Shown here: piece after piece, positions 8,651-19,639 of the stretch
Layout: each line of letters starts with the position of its first letter
Numbering within the stretch: the stretch's first letter is position 1
Assembly (NCBI RefSeq): GCF_005144795.1
Contig: NZ_SWFJ01000009.1
Location: forward strand, 1-64,000
DNA from: Streptococcus mitis
Lineage (GTDB): Bacteria > Bacillota > Bacilli > Lactobacillales > Streptococcaceae
Length of the DNA: 64,000 nucleotides
Direction: 5' to 3'
Program-made: the position numbers and the translations under genes
The notes under the pieces: generated by a model
Seen by the model: the letters and a program-made list of their open reading frames with translations, nothing else
Told to the model about the DNA's origin: nothing
Database searches by the model: none

Positions 8651-9667
8651 ATGGAAAAACAAACCATCGCCGTCTTGGGGCCTGGTTCTTGGGGAACTGC
8701 CCTTTCACAAGTCTTAAATGACAATGGACACGAGGTACGTATTTGGGGAAATCTTCCCGAGCAAATCAATGAAATTAATACCTATCATACTAATAAGCAC
8801 TACTTTAAAGATGTCGTTCTAGACGAAAATATCATTGCCTACACCGACTTAGCAGAGGCATTAAAAGATGTGGATGCGATTTTGTTTGTTGTCCCAACAA
8901 AAGTGACACGACTTGTTGCTCAGCAAGTTGCACAAACCTTGGACCATAAGGCGATCATCATGCACGCATCAAAGGGATTAGAGCCTGATAGCCATAAACG
9001 ATTATCAACCATCCTTGAAGAAGAAATTCCTGAACATCTCCGCAGTGATATTGTCGTTGTTTCAGGTCCTAGTCATGCAGAAGAGACCATTGTGCGTGAC
9101 CTAACTTTAATCACTGCTGCTTCAAAAGATTTACAAACAGCTCAATACGTTCAGGAGCTTTTTAGCAATCACTACTTCCGACTTTATACCAACACGGATG
9201 TTATCGGGGTCGAAACCGCTGGTGCTCTCAAAAATATTATTGCTGTCGGTGCCGGAGCTTTACATGGTTTGGGATTTGGTGACAATGCCAAGGCAGCCAT
9301 CATCGCTCGAGGCTTGGCAGAAATTACCCGCCTAGGGGTAGCACTCGGGGCCAATCCATTGACCTATAGTGGCTTATCTGGTGTGGGAGATTTGATCGTA
9401 ACTGGAACCTCTATCCACTCTCGTAACTGGAGAGCCGGAGATGCTCTTGGTCGTGGAGAATCCCTAGCTGATATCGAAGCCAACATGGGCATGGTGATTG
9501 AAGGAATTTCAACGACTCGAGCAGCCTATGAACTAGCACAAGAACTTGGAGTCTATATGCCAATTACACAGGCCATTTACCAAGTTATCTACCACGGAAC
9601 CAATATCAAAGATGCCATTTATGACATCATGAACAATGAATTTAAAGCAGAAAATGAGTGGTCTTAA
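8651..9667 (+). CDS. gpsA: Glycerol-3-phosphate dehydrogenase [NAD(P)+]
   Basis: A 338-aa soluble dehydrogenase reducing dihydroxyacetone phosphate to sn-glycerol-3-phosphate for phospholipid and teichoic-acid synthesis. The N-terminal Rossmann motif is GPGSWGTAL (about residues 10-18). The catalytic segment [18 protein letters not shown] carries the conserved Lys, followed by [17 protein letters not shown] 8651 has AAAGGAGGGGAAT upstream and an extended -10-like TGGTAAAAT about 40 bp before it. galU follows after 21 bp, forming an envelope-precursor operon. Confidence 0.95.
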   Translation: MEKQTIAVLGPGSWGTALSQVLNDNGHEVRIWGNLPEQINEINTYHTNKHYFKDVVLDENIIAYTDLAEALKDVDAILFVVPTKVTRLVAQQVAQTLDHKAIIMHASKGLEPDSHKRLSTILEEEIPEHLRSDIVVVSGPSHAEETIVRDLTLITAASKDLQTAQYVQELFSNHYFRLYTNTDVIGVETAGALKNIIAVGAGALHGLGFGDNAKAAIIARGLAEITRLGVALGANPLTYSGLSGVGDLIVTGTSIHSRNWRAGDALGRGESLADIEANMGMVIEGISTTRAAYELAQELGVYMPITQAIYQVIYHGTNIKDAIYDIMNNEFKAENEWS

Positions 9668-9688
9668 CCCTCTAAAGAAAGGATTCTT

Positions 9689-10588
9689 ATGACATCAAAA
9701 GTTAGAAAGGCAGTCATCCCTGCCGCTGGACTCGGGACTCGATTTTTACCAGCAACCAAAGCACTTGCTAAAGAAATGTTGCCAATTGTAGACAAACCAA
9801 CTATCCAATTTATCGTAGAAGAAGCTCTTAAATCAGGTATTGAAGATATTCTGGTTGTTACTGGTAAATCAAAACGTTCTATTGAAGACCACTTTGACTC
9901 AAACTTTGAGCTTGAGTACAACCTCAAAGAAAAATGCAAACATGACTTGCTAAAATTGGTAGACGAAACAACTGGCATTCGCCTTCACTTTATCCGTCAA
10001 AGCCATCCTCGTGGTCTTGGAGATGCTGTCTTACAAGCCAAAGCTTTTGTAGGGAATGAGCCCTTTGTTGTCATGCTGGGTGACGACCTAATGGATATCA
10101 CAGATGACAACGCTGTACCTTTGACAAAACAATTGATGAATGATTACGAGTCGACTCACGCATCAACAATTGCTGTTATGCCTGTCCCTCATGAAGAAGT
10201 TTCAGCATATGGAGTTATAGCTCCTCAGGGTGAAGGGATTAATGGTCTCTACAGTGTCGAAACTTTCGTTGAAAAACCAGCTCCAGAAGATGCTCCAAGT
10301 GATTTGGCAATCATCGGACGCTATCTGCTCACACCAGAAATTTTTGAAATCCTCGAAAATCAAGCTCCCGGTGCTGGAAATGAGATCCAGCTTACCGACG
10401 CTATTGATACGCTTAATAAAACACAACGTGTTTTCGCCCGCGAATTTACAGGAGCTCGTTACGACGTTGGCGATAAGTTTGGCTTTATGAAAACATCTAT
10501 TGACTATGCCCTCAAGCACCCACAAGTCAAAGATGACTTGAAAGATTACCTCATCCAACTGGGAAAAGAATTGGCTGAGGGGGAATAG
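9689..10588 (+). CDS. galU: UTP-glucose-1-phosphate uridylyltransferase
   Basis: A 299-aa nucleotidyltransferase making UDP-glucose, the precursor for capsule, glycolipid and teichoic-acid glycosylation and for the Leloir pathway. The N-terminal pyrophosphorylase signature is [20 protein letters not shown] (residues about 10-29), followed by [26 protein letters not shown] and VMLGDDLM. The ribosome site GAAAGGA precedes ATG 9689. It ends before a perfect 10-bp-stem terminator. Full length. Confidence 0.96.
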   Translation: MTSKVRKAVIPAAGLGTRFLPATKALAKEMLPIVDKPTIQFIVEEALKSGIEDILVVTGKSKRSIEDHFDSNFELEYNLKEKCKHDLLKLVDETTGIRLHFIRQSHPRGLGDAVLQAKAFVGNEPFVVMLGDDLMDITDDNAVPLTKQLMNDYESTHASTIAVMPVPHEEVSAYGVIAPQGEGINGLYSVETFVEKPAPEDAPSDLAIIGRYLLTPEIFEILENQAPGAGNEIQLTDAIDTLNKTQRVFAREFTGARYDVGDKFGFMKTSIDYALKHPQVKDDLKDYLIQLGKELAEGE

Positions 10589-10611
10589 AATTAGTTTCCA
10601 GTTAATAAATT

Positions 10612-10641
10612 AAGTCTCCAGCAAGTTGACTCTGGAGACTT
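10612..10641 (+). terminator. gpsA-galU terminator
   Basis: The perfect inverted repeat AAGTCTCCAG / CTGGAGACTT has a 10-base loop and is followed by AATTATTTTAC. The tail is weak, so it may work from either side. Confidence 0.65.
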
Positions 10642-10728
10642 AATTATTTTACAAATTTACATACAATTTAAAGATTTATGAGATATGTCTCTAAATCTAC
10701 CAACTCAACTTCGGTCCTTAATGATGGA

Positions 10729-11259
10729 TTACAGATTTTCAATCAAAAATCGATTTGAAGTTTTAATGATATTTGCTATTTTGGGGACGTCTAAATCATC
10801 TGTATACAGAAAATGTTTTTCCTTCTCCTTATTTTTAGCTAGAAACTCACTTCTTGCTTGTATTGATAAGTTGCCCACTCTTTCAATTTCTTTTCGAGAG
10901 TCATCCCTATCTTTCAAGGTTTTTTCTTCGGCCATTAAGACACAATATTTTAGACCAATTTGTTTTTCTTTTAAGAAAGAAGCAATTTTCTTCAGTTGGT
11001 ATTCAAAAATGACATACTCTATTACGACAGAGATGCCTCGAGTTATAAAATTATTGGTCAAGCTGATGATATTGTCCCAAAACAAATCCATGTAATAGCC
11101 CTCATCTTCCCAGGGAGCCACTATGCCACCTTTAATCATTAAGTAAATCAAATCCCCCTCTATAACTGCACTTTTATCAAAAGAATAAGCTAACTCTTTA
11201 CTAACAGTACTTTTCCCAACGCCTGGGGGGCCTGAAATAATGTAAACACAATTTTCCAA
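10729..11259 (-). CDS. P-loop kinase-like protein (AAA_33 / zeta-toxin-like ATPase), function unknown
   Basis: A 176-aa single-domain P-loop protein with Walker A GPPGVGKST at residues 10-18. An acidic VIEGDLIYLM follows about 20 residues later, as in small-molecule or nucleoside kinases of the chloramphenicol-phosphotransferase/zeta/gluconokinase grouping. There is an Arg-rich lid region (RDDSRKEIERVG). Substrate cannot be inferred. No antitoxin-like partner is adjacent. The gene is AT-rich compared with galU and the rhomboid gene, stands alone, and is flanked by gene-free AT-rich DNA on its upstream side, which suggests horizontal arrival. Confidence 0.7.
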   Translation of the reverse strand: MENCVYIISGPPGVGKSTVSKELAYSFDKSAVIEGDLIYLMIKGGIVAPWEDEGYYMDLFWDNIISLTNNFITRGISVVIEYVIFEYQLKKIASFLKEKQIGLKYCVLMAEEKTLKDRDDSRKEIERVGNLSIQARSEFLAKNKEKEKHFLYTDDLDVPKIANIIKTSNRFLIENL

Positions 11260-11590
11260 CTTTATACCTCTTTTATTCTAATAATTCTTCAATCAATTTC
11301 TAATATTATAACATTTTCTATTTTTAAAATATATAATAAGACTGATACAACACTATATTCTAGAAACTTACGATACAAAAGAAATAAAAAAGCACACCAT
11401 TCTCAATTTTCTGCAAAAAAACTTATTTACAAATGACTTCTTCGCGATAGAATGGGCGCTCACTTTCTCAAATCATCTACATACAAAGCCTTATTTTAAC
11501 TTGCTGTATTGTTTCGAATGGTTCCAAATCACATTAAAAGCTACTCATTTTTAAGTAGCTTTTTTCTTATTCAAGTTTACATATTAGTCG
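11260..11590. other. AT-rich intergenic stretch with one terminator
   Basis: No supportable gene is seen. The only structure is the hairpin AAAAGCTACT (11536-11545) / AGTAGCTTTT (11554-11563), followed on the plus strand by TTTTTTC and flanked on the minus side by TTTTAATG. It plausibly ends rhomboid transcription and any rightward read-through. Confidence 0.6.
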
Positions 11591-12268
11591 TCACAACCCC
11601 ATTCCCTTGTAGAAAAGCAGAACTGCGAGTCCTACGAATAACACTACTGCTACCAGTCTCTGACTAGCGCTATACATCCGTTTCTCTCCTCTAACTGGAA
11701 AGATAACTGCTAGAAATGCTCCACCGACTGCACCTCCGATATGACCTGCTAGACTGATTCCTGGAATCAGAACACTTCCAATAATATTAACCACAAAAAG
11801 TGTCAGATAAGATTGACCCAACTGCTGAATATAAGAATTGCGGGTTGCATAGCGAAGAACAATAATTGCAGCAAATAGCCCATAGAGAGAAGTAGAAGCT
11901 CCTGCTGCTAAGGATTTGGGACTAAATACAAAAACAAAAAGATTGCCCATCATTCCAGATAAAAGATAGAGAAAGAAAAACTGCTTGGATCCGAAAATTT
12001 CCTCTACTTGCCTACCAAGATAATAGAGAGAAAGTATATTGACAATGAAATGCTCCCACCCAATATGAACAAAAATGGCAGAGAAGAGACGCCAAACTTG
12101 CTCGGGAAAGAGACGAATGGCAGGGCCATACATGGCTCCAAATCGAAATAGGGTATCTGCCCTGTCAAAGTTTCCGCCTGCAGTGACCAGCATTAGTAGA
12201 AACACCAAGGCCGTTACCAAAAGGAAGAAACTCGTCACAGGGTAACGTCTATCAAAGATTTCCTTCAT
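11591..12268 (-). CDS. Rhomboid family intramembrane serine protease
   Basis: A 225-aa integral membrane protein with about six to seven hydrophobic segments. Rhomboid hallmarks are WEHFIVNILS with conserved His/Asn in helix 2, the GxSx motif G123-A-S125-T with the catalytic Ser, and the catalytic His in AGHIGGAVGG (H176). Such enzymes cleave transmembrane segments of membrane substrates. The start is ambiguous: TTG 12271 and ATG 12268 both follow AGGAGG, and ATG is preferred. It overlaps the end of the fthC gene by 17 bases, implying translational coupling. Confidence 0.88.
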   Translation of the reverse strand: MKEIFDRRYPVTSFFLLVTALVFLLMLVTAGGNFDRADTLFRFGAMYGPAIRLFPEQVWRLFSAIFVHIGWEHFIVNILSLYYLGRQVEEIFGSKQFFFLYLLSGMMGNLFVFVFSPKSLAAGASTSLYGLFAAIIVLRYATRNSYIQQLGQSYLTLFVVNIIGSVLIPGISLAGHIGGAVGGAFLAVIFPVRGEKRMYSASQRLVAVVLFVGLAVLLFYKGMGL

Positions 12269-12791
12269 CAATCAGAACCTCCTGAACAGGAATATCATGG
12301 TTTTCAGGGATAAAGTCCTGAACTTGATAATGATAAACCGTACTCAAAGTATGACCAGAAAAATGTTCCAGATAGCGGTCATAATAACCTCCGCCGTAGC
12401 CAATCCGATAGCCTTCCGTCGTAAAAGCCAAGCCAGGAACATGAATCAAATCAATCTGAGAGGCATCCACAACTTCCAAATTTCCCTGTGGTTCCAGTAA
12501 GCCAAAGGAAGTTTTGACCAGTTGTTGCGGATTATAGACTACAAAATCCATGCGCCCCTTGGGATAAGTTTTGGGTATCAGAACCTTCTTGCCGTCCTTC
12601 AGCGCCTGCTCAATCAGTTCCTGCGTTTGAAACTCATGAGGAAAAGAGAGGTAGGTTGCGATGACCTTGGCTTCTTGGTAAAAGGGGTGTTGTAAAAGTT
12701 GCTCGGTTAAAGCTTGGTCTATAAACTGTTTTTGCTGTCGAGGTAAAGCCTTCATTTCATGCAAGACTTGCTTGCGTAATTCCGATTTCAT
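12252..12791 (-). CDS. 5-formyltetrahydrofolate cyclo-ligase
   Basis: A 179-aa cytosolic enzyme converting 5-formyl-THF to 5,10-methenyl-THF with ATP (FthC/YgfA/MTHFS family). Signatures are the N-terminal KSELRKQVLHEMKAL helix, VIATYLSFPHEFQT, and the C-terminal phosphate/folate loop EGYRIGYGGGYYDRYL. ATG 12791 is chosen because AGAGGGA lies at ideal distance; a TTG two codons upstream is too close. The deacetylase gene ends 11 bp upstream, so dapD-deacetylase-fthC-rhomboid appear as a leftward run. Confidence 0.9.
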   Translation of the reverse strand: MKSELRKQVLHEMKALPRQQKQFIDQALTEQLLQHPFYQEAKVIATYLSFPHEFQTQELIEQALKDGKKVLIPKTYPKGRMDFVVYNPQQLVKTSFGLLEPQGNLEVVDASQIDLIHVPGLAFTTEGYRIGYGGGYYDRYLEHFSGHTLSTVYHYQVQDFIPENHDIPVQEVLIDEGNL

Positions 12792-12802
12792 AGACAATCC
12801 CT

Positions 12803-13933
12803 CTACTCTGCTGCCTTCTTTTTCAGGAAACTAGAAACCGCATCCACACCAATGGCTAAGGCTTCTTCCTTAGGATTCATCTGAGGGTGATGAAGGGCGT
12901 AGGGACTATCAATACCTAGCCAGAACATAACGCCATCAACTTTTGAAAGGAGATAACCAAAGTCTTCACCTGTCATAGCAGGTTCGATATCAATCAACTC
13001 GATTCCGTCTTTCTCTTCAAAAAAGTCCATTAGTTCACGCGCCAAGGCTGGATGGTTCTCAACAGGCAGGTACCCCCCTTGTTTGAGTTCCACTTCGACT
13101 TCCATATCAAAGGCAGCTGCAACTCCTTCTGCAACTGTTTTGACCCTTTTTTGCACCAAGAGACTCATGTCCTGTGTCAAGGCCCGAATAGTTCCATGCA
13201 AAAAGGCTGTATCTGTGATAACATTGTTGGTTGTTCCAGCTTGGAAAAGACCAAAGGTCACCACTGCTCCCTCGATTGGGTTGACATTGCGGCTAACCAC
13301 TGACTGTACTTGAGTTACAAAGTAACTAGCCGCCACCAAGGCATCATTAGCTTCATGAGGAAAGGCCGCGTGTCCTCCTTTGCCTTTGAAACGGATCTTC
13401 ACCTCGCAAGTCCCTGCAAAGAGTGTATGAGTATTGGTCGCAATCTGACCAACCTTCAAATCTGGTCGAACATGAAGACCATAAAACTGGTCTGGCAACC
13501 AGTCTCCAAAAGCCCCATCCTCATACATGAGCATGCCACCAGCTTCATTTTCTTCAGCAGGTTGAAACAGAAAGAGCAGATTGTTCTTTGGTTGCTCCTT
13601 AAGGGCTCGCTCAAGACAGCCCAAAGCAATAGTCATGTGGAAATCATGGCCACAAGCGTGCATACGATCTTTGTGCTGAGAAGCGAAAGGAAGACCTGTT
13701 TGTTCGACGATAGGCAGGCCATCAATATCTGTTCTCCAACCAATGGTACGCTCTGGCTGACTTCCCTGCAAATAAACCAAAATCCCTGTCCGCCAAGTAC
13801 GAACTTGAACAAAATCCTTGCCCGCAGTCAATTTCTCAATCACATCTAGCAGATAAGCCTGAGTCTTGAACTCCTCCAAGCCAATCTCTGGAATCTGGTG
13901 CAAATCTCGTCTAGTCTGAATCAAATCTAACAT
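12803..13933 (-). CDS. N-acetyldiaminopimelate deacetylase (M20 family)
   Basis: A 376-aa dinuclear-metal amidohydrolase of the M20D family. Metal-ligand motifs visible are [34 protein letters not shown] and the late [10 protein letters not shown] with HHPQMNP. The dapD gene immediately upstream makes N-acetyl-L,L-diaminopimelate deacetylase of the acetylase branch of lysine biosynthesis the best call. An indole-acetyl-amino-acid hydrolase-like function would be the alternative without that context. A hairpin with a T-rich tail (13957-13987) between the two genes may lower its expression. Confidence 0.88.
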   Translation of the reverse strand: MLDLIQTRRDLHQIPEIGLEEFKTQAYLLDVIEKLTAGKDFVQVRTWRTGILVYLQGSQPERTIGWRTDIDGLPIVEQTGLPFASQHKDRMHACGHDFHMTIALGCLERALKEQPKNNLLFLFQPAEENEAGGMLMYEDGAFGDWLPDQFYGLHVRPDLKVGQIATNTHTLFAGTCEVKIRFKGKGGHAAFPHEANDALVAASYFVTQVQSVVSRNVNPIEGAVVTFGLFQAGTTNNVITDTAFLHGTIRALTQDMSLLVQKRVKTVAEGVAAAFDMEVEVELKQGGYLPVENHPALARELMDFFEEKDGIELIDIEPAMTGEDFGYLLSKVDGVMFWLGIDSPYALHHPQMNPKEEALAIGVDAVSSFLKKKAAE

Positions 13934-13956
13934 CTATCTATCCTCCGATATAGCAG

Positions 13957-13987
13957 AAAGAGGCTGGAAGAAGGGTTCCGCCTCTTT
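13957..13987 (-). terminator. Hairpin between dapD and the deacetylase gene
   Basis: AAAGAGGC / GCCTCTTT form a perfect 8-bp stem with a 15-base loop, read on the minus strand after dapD. It looks like a partial terminator inside the transcription unit. Confidence 0.6.
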
Positions 13988-14000
13988 ATTACTTTTACAA

Positions 14001-14699
14001 TTATAAGGTACGAAGCGCATCCTCTAGCGCTGTTTTTTGTTGGGTTTGGGCATCAATCTCTTTGATGATACGAGCTGGAACACCTGCTACCACCACGTTT
14101 TCTGGGACATCTTGGGTAACAATAGCTCCTGCTGCGACAACTGAACCACTACCGATTTGGACCCCTTCGATAACCACTGCGTTGGCACCGATAAGAACAT
14201 TGTCTCCAACACGGACTGGTTCTGCGCTAGCTGGCTCAATCACACCTGCCAAAACTGCACCTGCACCAACATGGCTGTTTTTCCCAACGATAGCACGGCC
14301 ACCAAGGATAGCTCCCATATCAATCATAGTTCCTGCACCAATTTCAGCACCGATATTGATAACCGCTCCCATCATGATAACAGCATTGTCACCAATTTCA
14401 ACTTGGTCACGGATAATAGCACCCGGCTCAATACGAGCATTGATAGCACGTTTATCTAGCAAAGGAACTGCGGAATTACGAGCATCTTGCTCAACAACAT
14501 AGTCTTGATTTTCTACCAAACCATCGAGAAGCGGAGCCACGTCCTTCCAGTCTCCGAATAGAACATTTCCTAGTTTAACAACAGAGCTAGGTACAGCAGT
14601 TGCGAGTTGTCCCTCAAAGGTTACTTTCACACTGGTTTTCTTTTCGGCATTGGCGATAAATTGGATAATTTCTTGAGCGTTCATTTTTGTAGCAGTCAT
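14001..14699 (-). CDS. dapD: 2,3,4,5-tetrahydropyridine-2,6-dicarboxylate N-acetyltransferase
   Basis: A 232-aa left-handed beta-helix acyltransferase (DapH/DapD acetyl type). After an N-terminal ~80-residue domain it has about ten hexapeptide turns such as [19 protein letters not shown] and [16 protein letters not shown]. It transfers acetyl from acetyl-CoA to tetrahydrodipicolinate in the lysine/cell-wall pathway, matching the deacetylase next door. The start at 14699 has AGGAGG five bases upstream, and a TATAAT lies at about 14718-14723 on the minus strand. The hexapeptide repeats create long but meaningless open frames on the other strand. Confidence 0.93.
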   Translation of the reverse strand: MTATKMNAQEIIQFIANAEKKTSVKVTFEGQLATAVPSSVVKLGNVLFGDWKDVAPLLDGLVENQDYVVEQDARNSAVPLLDKRAINARIEPGAIIRDQVEIGDNAVIMMGAVINIGAEIGAGTMIDMGAILGGRAIVGKNSHVGAGAVLAGVIEPASAEPVRVGDNVLIGANAVVIEGVQIGSGSVVAAGAIVTQDVPENVVVAGVPARIIKEIDAQTQQKTALEDALRTL

Positions 14700-14741
14700 A
14701 GGCGCCTCCTAGTTCATTATAATGATACCTATTCTACCAAA

Positions 14742-14764
14742 AAAGGCCTCAAATTTGAAGCCTC
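14742..14764 (-). terminator. Terminator after the EamA gene region / upstream of dapD
   Basis: Minus-strand GGCTTCAAA / TTTGAGGCC (one G-U pair) is followed by TTTTTT. It ends transcription of the EamA permease gene before the dapD promoter. Confidence 0.75.
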
Positions 14765-14784
14765 AACTATTAAAATAACCCTCT

Positions 14785-15696
14785 TTAATTTCTCCCCTTA
14801 GCTTCTTCGACAGACAAGAAAATCATAGGAACAATAATCAACACCATAGACAAAGCTAGAAATCCATCCATAACTAGACCAAGAAAGAGAACGCTCAGTA
14901 AAGCTGAAGAAAGGGGTTCACTAGCACTCACCACTGATACAACCAAAGGAGATACAAGGGATACCGCCTTCATCGAAATAAAGAAAGCAAATGCAGTCCC
15001 GAATACAGCTATCGTTAAGCAAATCAACACACTCACAATATCTAACCGAAAAGTAACACGATAGACTGGATGGAGTAGGTTACTAAATAATCCCGCTATA
15101 ATCATCCCCCAACCAACTGTCGGTATAAAGCCATATCGCTTGGCAAAAGATTGTGGCAAGATAACATTAAACATGACTCCAACTGCACTGAGCAAGCCAG
15201 TTATCAAAGCCAAGGGAGTCATAGACAGCTGCGATAAATCTCCTCTAGTAGCCATTAAAAACACACCCAGCATGGCAATCAAAACATATAGGATAGCACT
15301 AAGAGACGCCTTCTTTTTGTAAACCATTCGATTGTAAAATAGGATAAAAACTGGACTGATAAATTGTAAAATAGTCGCAGTTGTCGCATTTGAGTACTCA
15401 ACGCATAGATAAAAGAAAAACTGCACAGAAAAAATCCCCAAAATAGCATAGGCTAAAAAGGGCAGGTAATTTTTCTTATCTCGCCAAATATCGACTAACT
15501 TCCTACGTAACTGAAAGGCTGATAGGATCAAAACAAGACTTCCTGCTACCAGTAAACGCATAGAAGTAATCCAGCCCGAAGATACTTTATAATGAGTAAA
15601 GAAATACTCTCCTAAAATCCCGCAAATCCCCCAGATTAAACCTGATAATAGTGAATAGATTGTCCCCTTAACAATCTTTTTCTGATATTGATTCAT
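14785..15696 (-). CDS. EamA/DMT superfamily permease
   Basis: A 303-aa polytopic membrane protein with about ten hydrophobic helices in two EamA repeats. The first repeat starts LLSGLIWGICGILGEYFF, and a second, similar half starts around residue 155 (PLALITGLLSAVGVMFNVIL). The family exports or imports small metabolites such as amino acids; the substrate cannot be assigned. It is bracketed by terminators on both sides, so it is probably monocistronic. Confidence 0.85.
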   Translation of the reverse strand: MNQYQKKIVKGTIYSLLSGLIWGICGILGEYFFTHYKVSSGWITSMRLLVAGSLVLILSAFQLRRKLVDIWRDKKNYLPFLAYAILGIFSVQFFFYLCVEYSNATTATILQFISPVFILFYNRMVYKKKASLSAILYVLIAMLGVFLMATRGDLSQLSMTPLALITGLLSAVGVMFNVILPQSFAKRYGFIPTVGWGMIIAGLFSNLLHPVYRVTFRLDIVSVLICLTIAVFGTAFAFFISMKAVSLVSPLVVSVVSASEPLSSALLSVLFLGLVMDGFLALSMVLIIVPMIFLSVEEAKGRN

Positions 15697-15730
15697 ATAT
15701 TTATTTTAACATGAAAATGAAAAAGAAAAA

Positions 15731-15765
15731 AGTAGCAAGGATAGAACATTTTTATCCTTGCTACT
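15731..15765 (-). terminator. Terminator of pbp1b
   Basis: Perfect 13-bp arms AGTAGCAAGGATA / TATCCTTGCTACT with a nine-base loop. On the minus strand it is followed by TTTTTTCTTTTT. It lies just downstream of the pbp1b stop. Confidence 0.85.
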
Positions 15766-15773
15766 ACTCTATA

Positions 15774-18218
15774 TTATCGATTAGACCTAGAAGTTCCTGT
15801 TGATGATCTTGTTCCAGAGTTATTATTTACATTTGGTAATGTCAAACTAGGGAGATTTCCTAGAATACTCTTCCAAGCATTCTGATAGTCTGCATCGCTA
15901 CCCCCAATCGCAAATCTGTAAGTAGTGACTGGTGCTCCTTCTTTTGTAGCCCAGTAACTTGTTACTGTAGACCCTGAAATATCAACTTCCTTTCCATTGA
16001 TTGAGACCTTGCCCGGCTTTTGCCCTGTTGATTTTAGCACCTGTGATTTTGTGACACTAGAATCAAGATTAAAGCGCTCATTTCCCCAAATACCTGGTTC
16101 AGCTTGTTGAATAGCATTGACCAAATGAGCCATATAATTGGCATTTCGGTAGTGACCTGCACCTTTAGCAAGTGGTCGATTATCATCATGACCTAACCAA
16201 CCTCCTAGAGTCAATCTAGGTGTCGAAAGCATGAGCCACATGTTCTCGTCTTCATTCGTTGTCCCCGTTTTTCCAATCCAATCTGCACTTGCTAGACTAG
16301 GATTAATAGACGATAAGTCTGACTGGAAACTAGAAGTAATACGAGATGAAATGACATCACGGAGTAAACTCTGCATAATAGTCGCTGTTGCCTTAGAATA
16401 AACCTGAACAGGTTGAGATTTATATTCATAAATCACTCGGCCATCAGGAGACTCTATCTTAGCAATCATGTGTTTCTGTTGATAAACACCATTGTTAGCT
16501 ATGGTCTGATAACCGTTGGTATGCTGGGCAACTGTGACCTCAATTCCTCCACCCATAGGTAAACTTTCAATACCATATTCTGGAATTTCATAACCCATTT
16601 TTTCCATGTAGCCTTTCACATCAACACCCTTCTCTCGAAGCGTGCGGTAGGTCCAATAGGCCGGTATATTCCATGAATAATTAAGAGCTTCTCCAAGAGT
16701 CATCATAGCCGTACCAGGACTATTGACATACATAATCGGATTCCCGTTAGAGAAATTTGTCGGATAGTTGGACAAGATGCTTGCACTCCCCATCAGCCCC
16801 TGATCAATAGCGATACCATAGGCCAAGAGAGGTTTGGTTGTGGAAGCAGGAGATCGTTTGGTATCGATGGCGTGATTATTCTGATTTTCTTGATAATTTC
16901 GACCACCAACAAACCCAAGGATAGCTCCTGTTTTGTTATCCATCAAAACATTTCCCACTTCAGGCTGTCCTGTCGAGTCATCCACTAGTCGGCCATAACT
17001 AGCAACAGCATTCTGCATGGCTGTGTGGATATTTTTATTTATAGTTGTGGTAACTTTATACCCGCCATTTTCAATTTCTTTAGTTGCTAAATCACGATAA
17101 GCTTTCTGAATAGATTCATTTTTCAATTCTTGACTAGAAATATTATCTTGCTGAATCAAATAGTCATACATCCTATCTACAGCTTCGGCTAGAGTCGCAA
17201 AGTAAAGATAACCACGAGAAGCAGTACTCACACTACCAGATGGTAGGAAATCTTTTTTAAAATCATAATCCTTATATTGTTGATAATCTTCCTGGCTTAA
17301 TGCACCTGTGCGATACATATTGTACAGCACGTCCTTGGCACGCTTGATTCCCAAAGCCATATCCTCATCACTCTTCATACTGCCGTCAGATTCATAAGGA
17401 GAATAACTAATAGGACTCTGGGGCAAACCTGCGATAAACGCAGCTTGTGGTACGCTCAATTTACTTGCTTCTACACCGAAAATTCCTTCTGCTGCTTGCT
17501 GGGCACCTGCAATGTTTTGCCCTTTATTATTTCTACCAAAAGGAGCGATATTGAGATAGGCTGTTAGAATCTCATCTTTCCCCATCACTCTTTCTAAAGC
17601 AAGTGCATCGACAATCTCTGTTGCCTTACGAGCCAATGTCGGAGCGTCTCCAACAACCTGCTGTTTGATGACCTGCTGCGTTAAGGTCGAACCTCCACTG
17701 GACGACCCCAGACCAACAAATGTTCCCAGAGTCGCACGAATAACAGCCTTAGGTACAACTCCATGGTGTTCGTTAAAATGTTCATCCTCTGTCGCAATGA
17801 TAGCCCTCTTCAAGTTATCAGAGATAGCATCTGAGCCGACAGAAGTACGTAGCAAATCCCCCTCAATCGAAGCGATTGTACTACCGTCAGAATAAGTGAT
17901 TTCTGATATGGAAGCAATATTCTTAACTTGCTTCAACAACTCCTCTGTTTGAGGGACCTTAGCCTTGTCAAACAAAGCAACTCCATAACCAATAGCTACA
18001 CCAGCTCCAAAAAGCCCACCGATAAAACCTAGGATAAAAAGAGTATTAAAGGCTACTTTAATACCTCTCAAAATTTTCGCAAAAATAGATCCGACTCCAA
18101 TCGGATGATTTACTGAACTAGACTTTTTATGTTTCTTACCCTCTTGTTTTTTCCTCAGGGTACCTTGTTGAAAAATGTTCAACATTTTTGTTTTTAATTC
18201 ACTGATTCTTTCTTTCAT
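15774..18218 (-). CDS. pbp1b: Penicillin-binding protein 1B (class A, bifunctional)
   Basis: An 814-aa bitopic membrane enzyme polymerising and cross-linking peptidoglycan. A basic cytoplasmic N-terminus is followed by one membrane segment near residues 50-75. The GT51 glycosyltransferase domain has [10 protein letters not shown] (catalytic Glu about residue 142) and GGSTLTQQ. The transpeptidase domain has the STTK active Ser near residue 459, the SWN motif (YSWNIPAYW), and KTGT near residue 648. The C-terminus is a Ser/Thr/Arg-rich low-complexity tail. Class A family and order relative to tyrS support PBP1B. Differences from beta-lactam-resistance alleles cannot be judged here. Confidence 0.93.
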   Translation of the reverse strand: MKERISELKTKMLNIFQQGTLRKKQEGKKHKKSSSVNHPIGVGSIFAKILRGIKVAFNTLFILGFIGGLFGAGVAIGYGVALFDKAKVPQTEELLKQVKNIASISEITYSDGSTIASIEGDLLRTSVGSDAISDNLKRAIIATEDEHFNEHHGVVPKAVIRATLGTFVGLGSSSGGSTLTQQVIKQQVVGDAPTLARKATEIVDALALERVMGKDEILTAYLNIAPFGRNNKGQNIAGAQQAAEGIFGVEASKLSVPQAAFIAGLPQSPISYSPYESDGSMKSDEDMALGIKRAKDVLYNMYRTGALSQEDYQQYKDYDFKKDFLPSGSVSTASRGYLYFATLAEAVDRMYDYLIQQDNISSQELKNESIQKAYRDLATKEIENGGYKVTTTINKNIHTAMQNAVASYGRLVDDSTGQPEVGNVLMDNKTGAILGFVGGRNYQENQNNHAIDTKRSPASTTKPLLAYGIAIDQGLMGSASILSNYPTNFSNGNPIMYVNSPGTAMMTLGEALNYSWNIPAYWTYRTLREKGVDVKGYMEKMGYEIPEYGIESLPMGGGIEVTVAQHTNGYQTIANNGVYQQKHMIAKIESPDGRVIYEYKSQPVQVYSKATATIMQSLLRDVISSRITSSFQSDLSSINPSLASADWIGKTGTTNEDENMWLMLSTPRLTLGGWLGHDDNRPLAKGAGHYRNANYMAHLVNAIQQAEPGIWGNERFNLDSSVTKSQVLKSTGQKPGKVSINGKEVDISGSTVTSYWATKEGAPVTTYRFAIGGSDADYQNAWKSILGNLPSLTLPNVNNNSGTRSSTGTSRSNR

Positions 18219-18358
18219 GAATATCCTCGCTCTTTCTATTATACCATAAAAGGTAAACTTTCAATAAAATAGCCACTTTCTTCCCTATTCTACTAGGCTA
18301 TTGCCCAAGTTTGTGATACAATAGGTAGAAACAATATTTTATAAAGGAGAAAAGACAT

Positions 18359-19615
18359 ATGCACATTTTTGATGAGCTAAAAGAGCGTGGTTTGATTTTT
18401 CAAACGACTGATGAAGAAGCTTTGCGTAAAGCCCTAGAAGAAGGTCAAGTTTCTTATTATACTGGCTATGATCCAACTGCTGACAGTCTTCACCTAGGCC
18501 ACCTTGTCGCAATCTTGACAAGTCGTCGCTTACAGCTAGCAGGTCACAAACCTTATGCGCTCGTTGGCGGTGCTACAGGTCTCATCGGAGATCCGTCCTT
18601 CAAAGATGCTGAACGTAGTCTCCAAACAAAAGACACAGTAAATGGCTGGGTCAAGTCTATCCAAGGACAACTTTCTCGTTTTCTTGACTTTGAAAATGGC
18701 GAAAATAAAGCTGTCATGGTCAACAACTACGACTGGTTTGGCAGCATCAGCTTCATTGACTTCCTCCGTGATATCGGAAAATACTTCACGGTCAACTACA
18801 TGATGAGTAAGGAATCTGTTAAAAAACGGATCGAAACAGGGATTTCTTACACTGAGTTTGCCTACCAAATCATGCAAGGGTACGACTTCTACGTCCTTAA
18901 CCAAGATCACAACGTAACGCTACAAATCGGTGGTTCTGACCAGTGGGGAAATATGACAGCTGGTACAGAATTGCTTCGCCGTAAGGCTGACAAGACTGGC
19001 CACGTTATCACTGTTCCATTGATTACAGACGCAACTGGTAAGAAATTTGGTAAATCAGAAGGAAACGCAGTCTGGCTCAATCCTGAAAAGACTTCTCCAT
19101 ACGAAATGTACCAATTCTGGATGAACGTTATGGATGCAGACGCTGTTCGCTTCTTGAAGATCTTTACTTTCTTGTCACTTGAAGAGATTGAAGATATCCG
19201 TAAACAGTTTGAAGCGGCTCCACACGAACGCTTGGCTCAAAAAGTATTAGCTCGTGAAGTTGTTACACTTGTTCACGGCGAAGAAGCCTACAAAGAAGCC
19301 CTCAACATCACTGAGCAACTCTTTGCAGGAAACATCAAAAACCTTTCTGTTAAAGAACTCAAACAAGGACTTCGTGGAGTGCCAAACTACCAAGTTCAAG
19401 CAGACGAAAACCACAATATCGTGGAACTTCTCGTGTCTTCTGGTGTGGTGAACTCAAAACGTCAAGCCCGTGAAGATGTCCAAAACGGAGCTATCTACGT
19501 CAACGGCGACCGCATCCAAGACCTTGACTATGTCTTGAGTGACGCAGATAAGCTTGAAAACGAACTGACTGTTATCCGTCGTGGTAAGAAAAAATACTTT
19601 GTATTGACTTACTAA
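18359..19615 (+). CDS. tyrS: Tyrosyl-tRNA synthetase
   Basis: A 418-aa class Ic aminoacyl-tRNA synthetase. The HIGH-type motif H45-L-G-H48 is in [14 protein letters not shown]. The KMSKS-type loop is KFGKS in [15 protein letters not shown]. The C-terminal S4 domain ([21 protein letters not shown] region) binds the tRNA long arm. ATG 18359 follows AAAGGAGAAAAG. It is divergent from pbp1b with 140 bp between. I looked for a T-box leader and saw none; an extended -10 TGATACAAT lies near 18313. Confidence 0.96.
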   Translation: MHIFDELKERGLIFQTTDEEALRKALEEGQVSYYTGYDPTADSLHLGHLVAILTSRRLQLAGHKPYALVGGATGLIGDPSFKDAERSLQTKDTVNGWVKSIQGQLSRFLDFENGENKAVMVNNYDWFGSISFIDFLRDIGKYFTVNYMMSKESVKKRIETGISYTEFAYQIMQGYDFYVLNQDHNVTLQIGGSDQWGNMTAGTELLRRKADKTGHVITVPLITDATGKKFGKSEGNAVWLNPEKTSPYEMYQFWMNVMDADAVRFLKIFTFLSLEEIEDIRKQFEAAPHERLAQKVLAREVVTLVHGEEAYKEALNITEQLFAGNIKNLSVKELKQGLRGVPNYQVQADENHNIVELLVSSGVVNSKRQAREDVQNGAIYVNGDRIQDLDYVLSDADKLENELTVIRRGKKKYFVLTY

Positions 19616-19639
19616 ACTATTCAACATTTACTTATAAAC

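Noticed and set aside
14062-14502. Long open frames on the plus strand opposite dapD
   Set aside because: They are rich in Pro/Thr/Ala, arise from the hexapeptide-repeat codons of dapD, and have no ribosome site.
18219-18358. T-box leader before tyrS, also checked for aspS, hisS and gltX
   Set aside because: No AGGGTGGNACCGCG-type T-box sequence or specifier structure could be found upstream of these genes.
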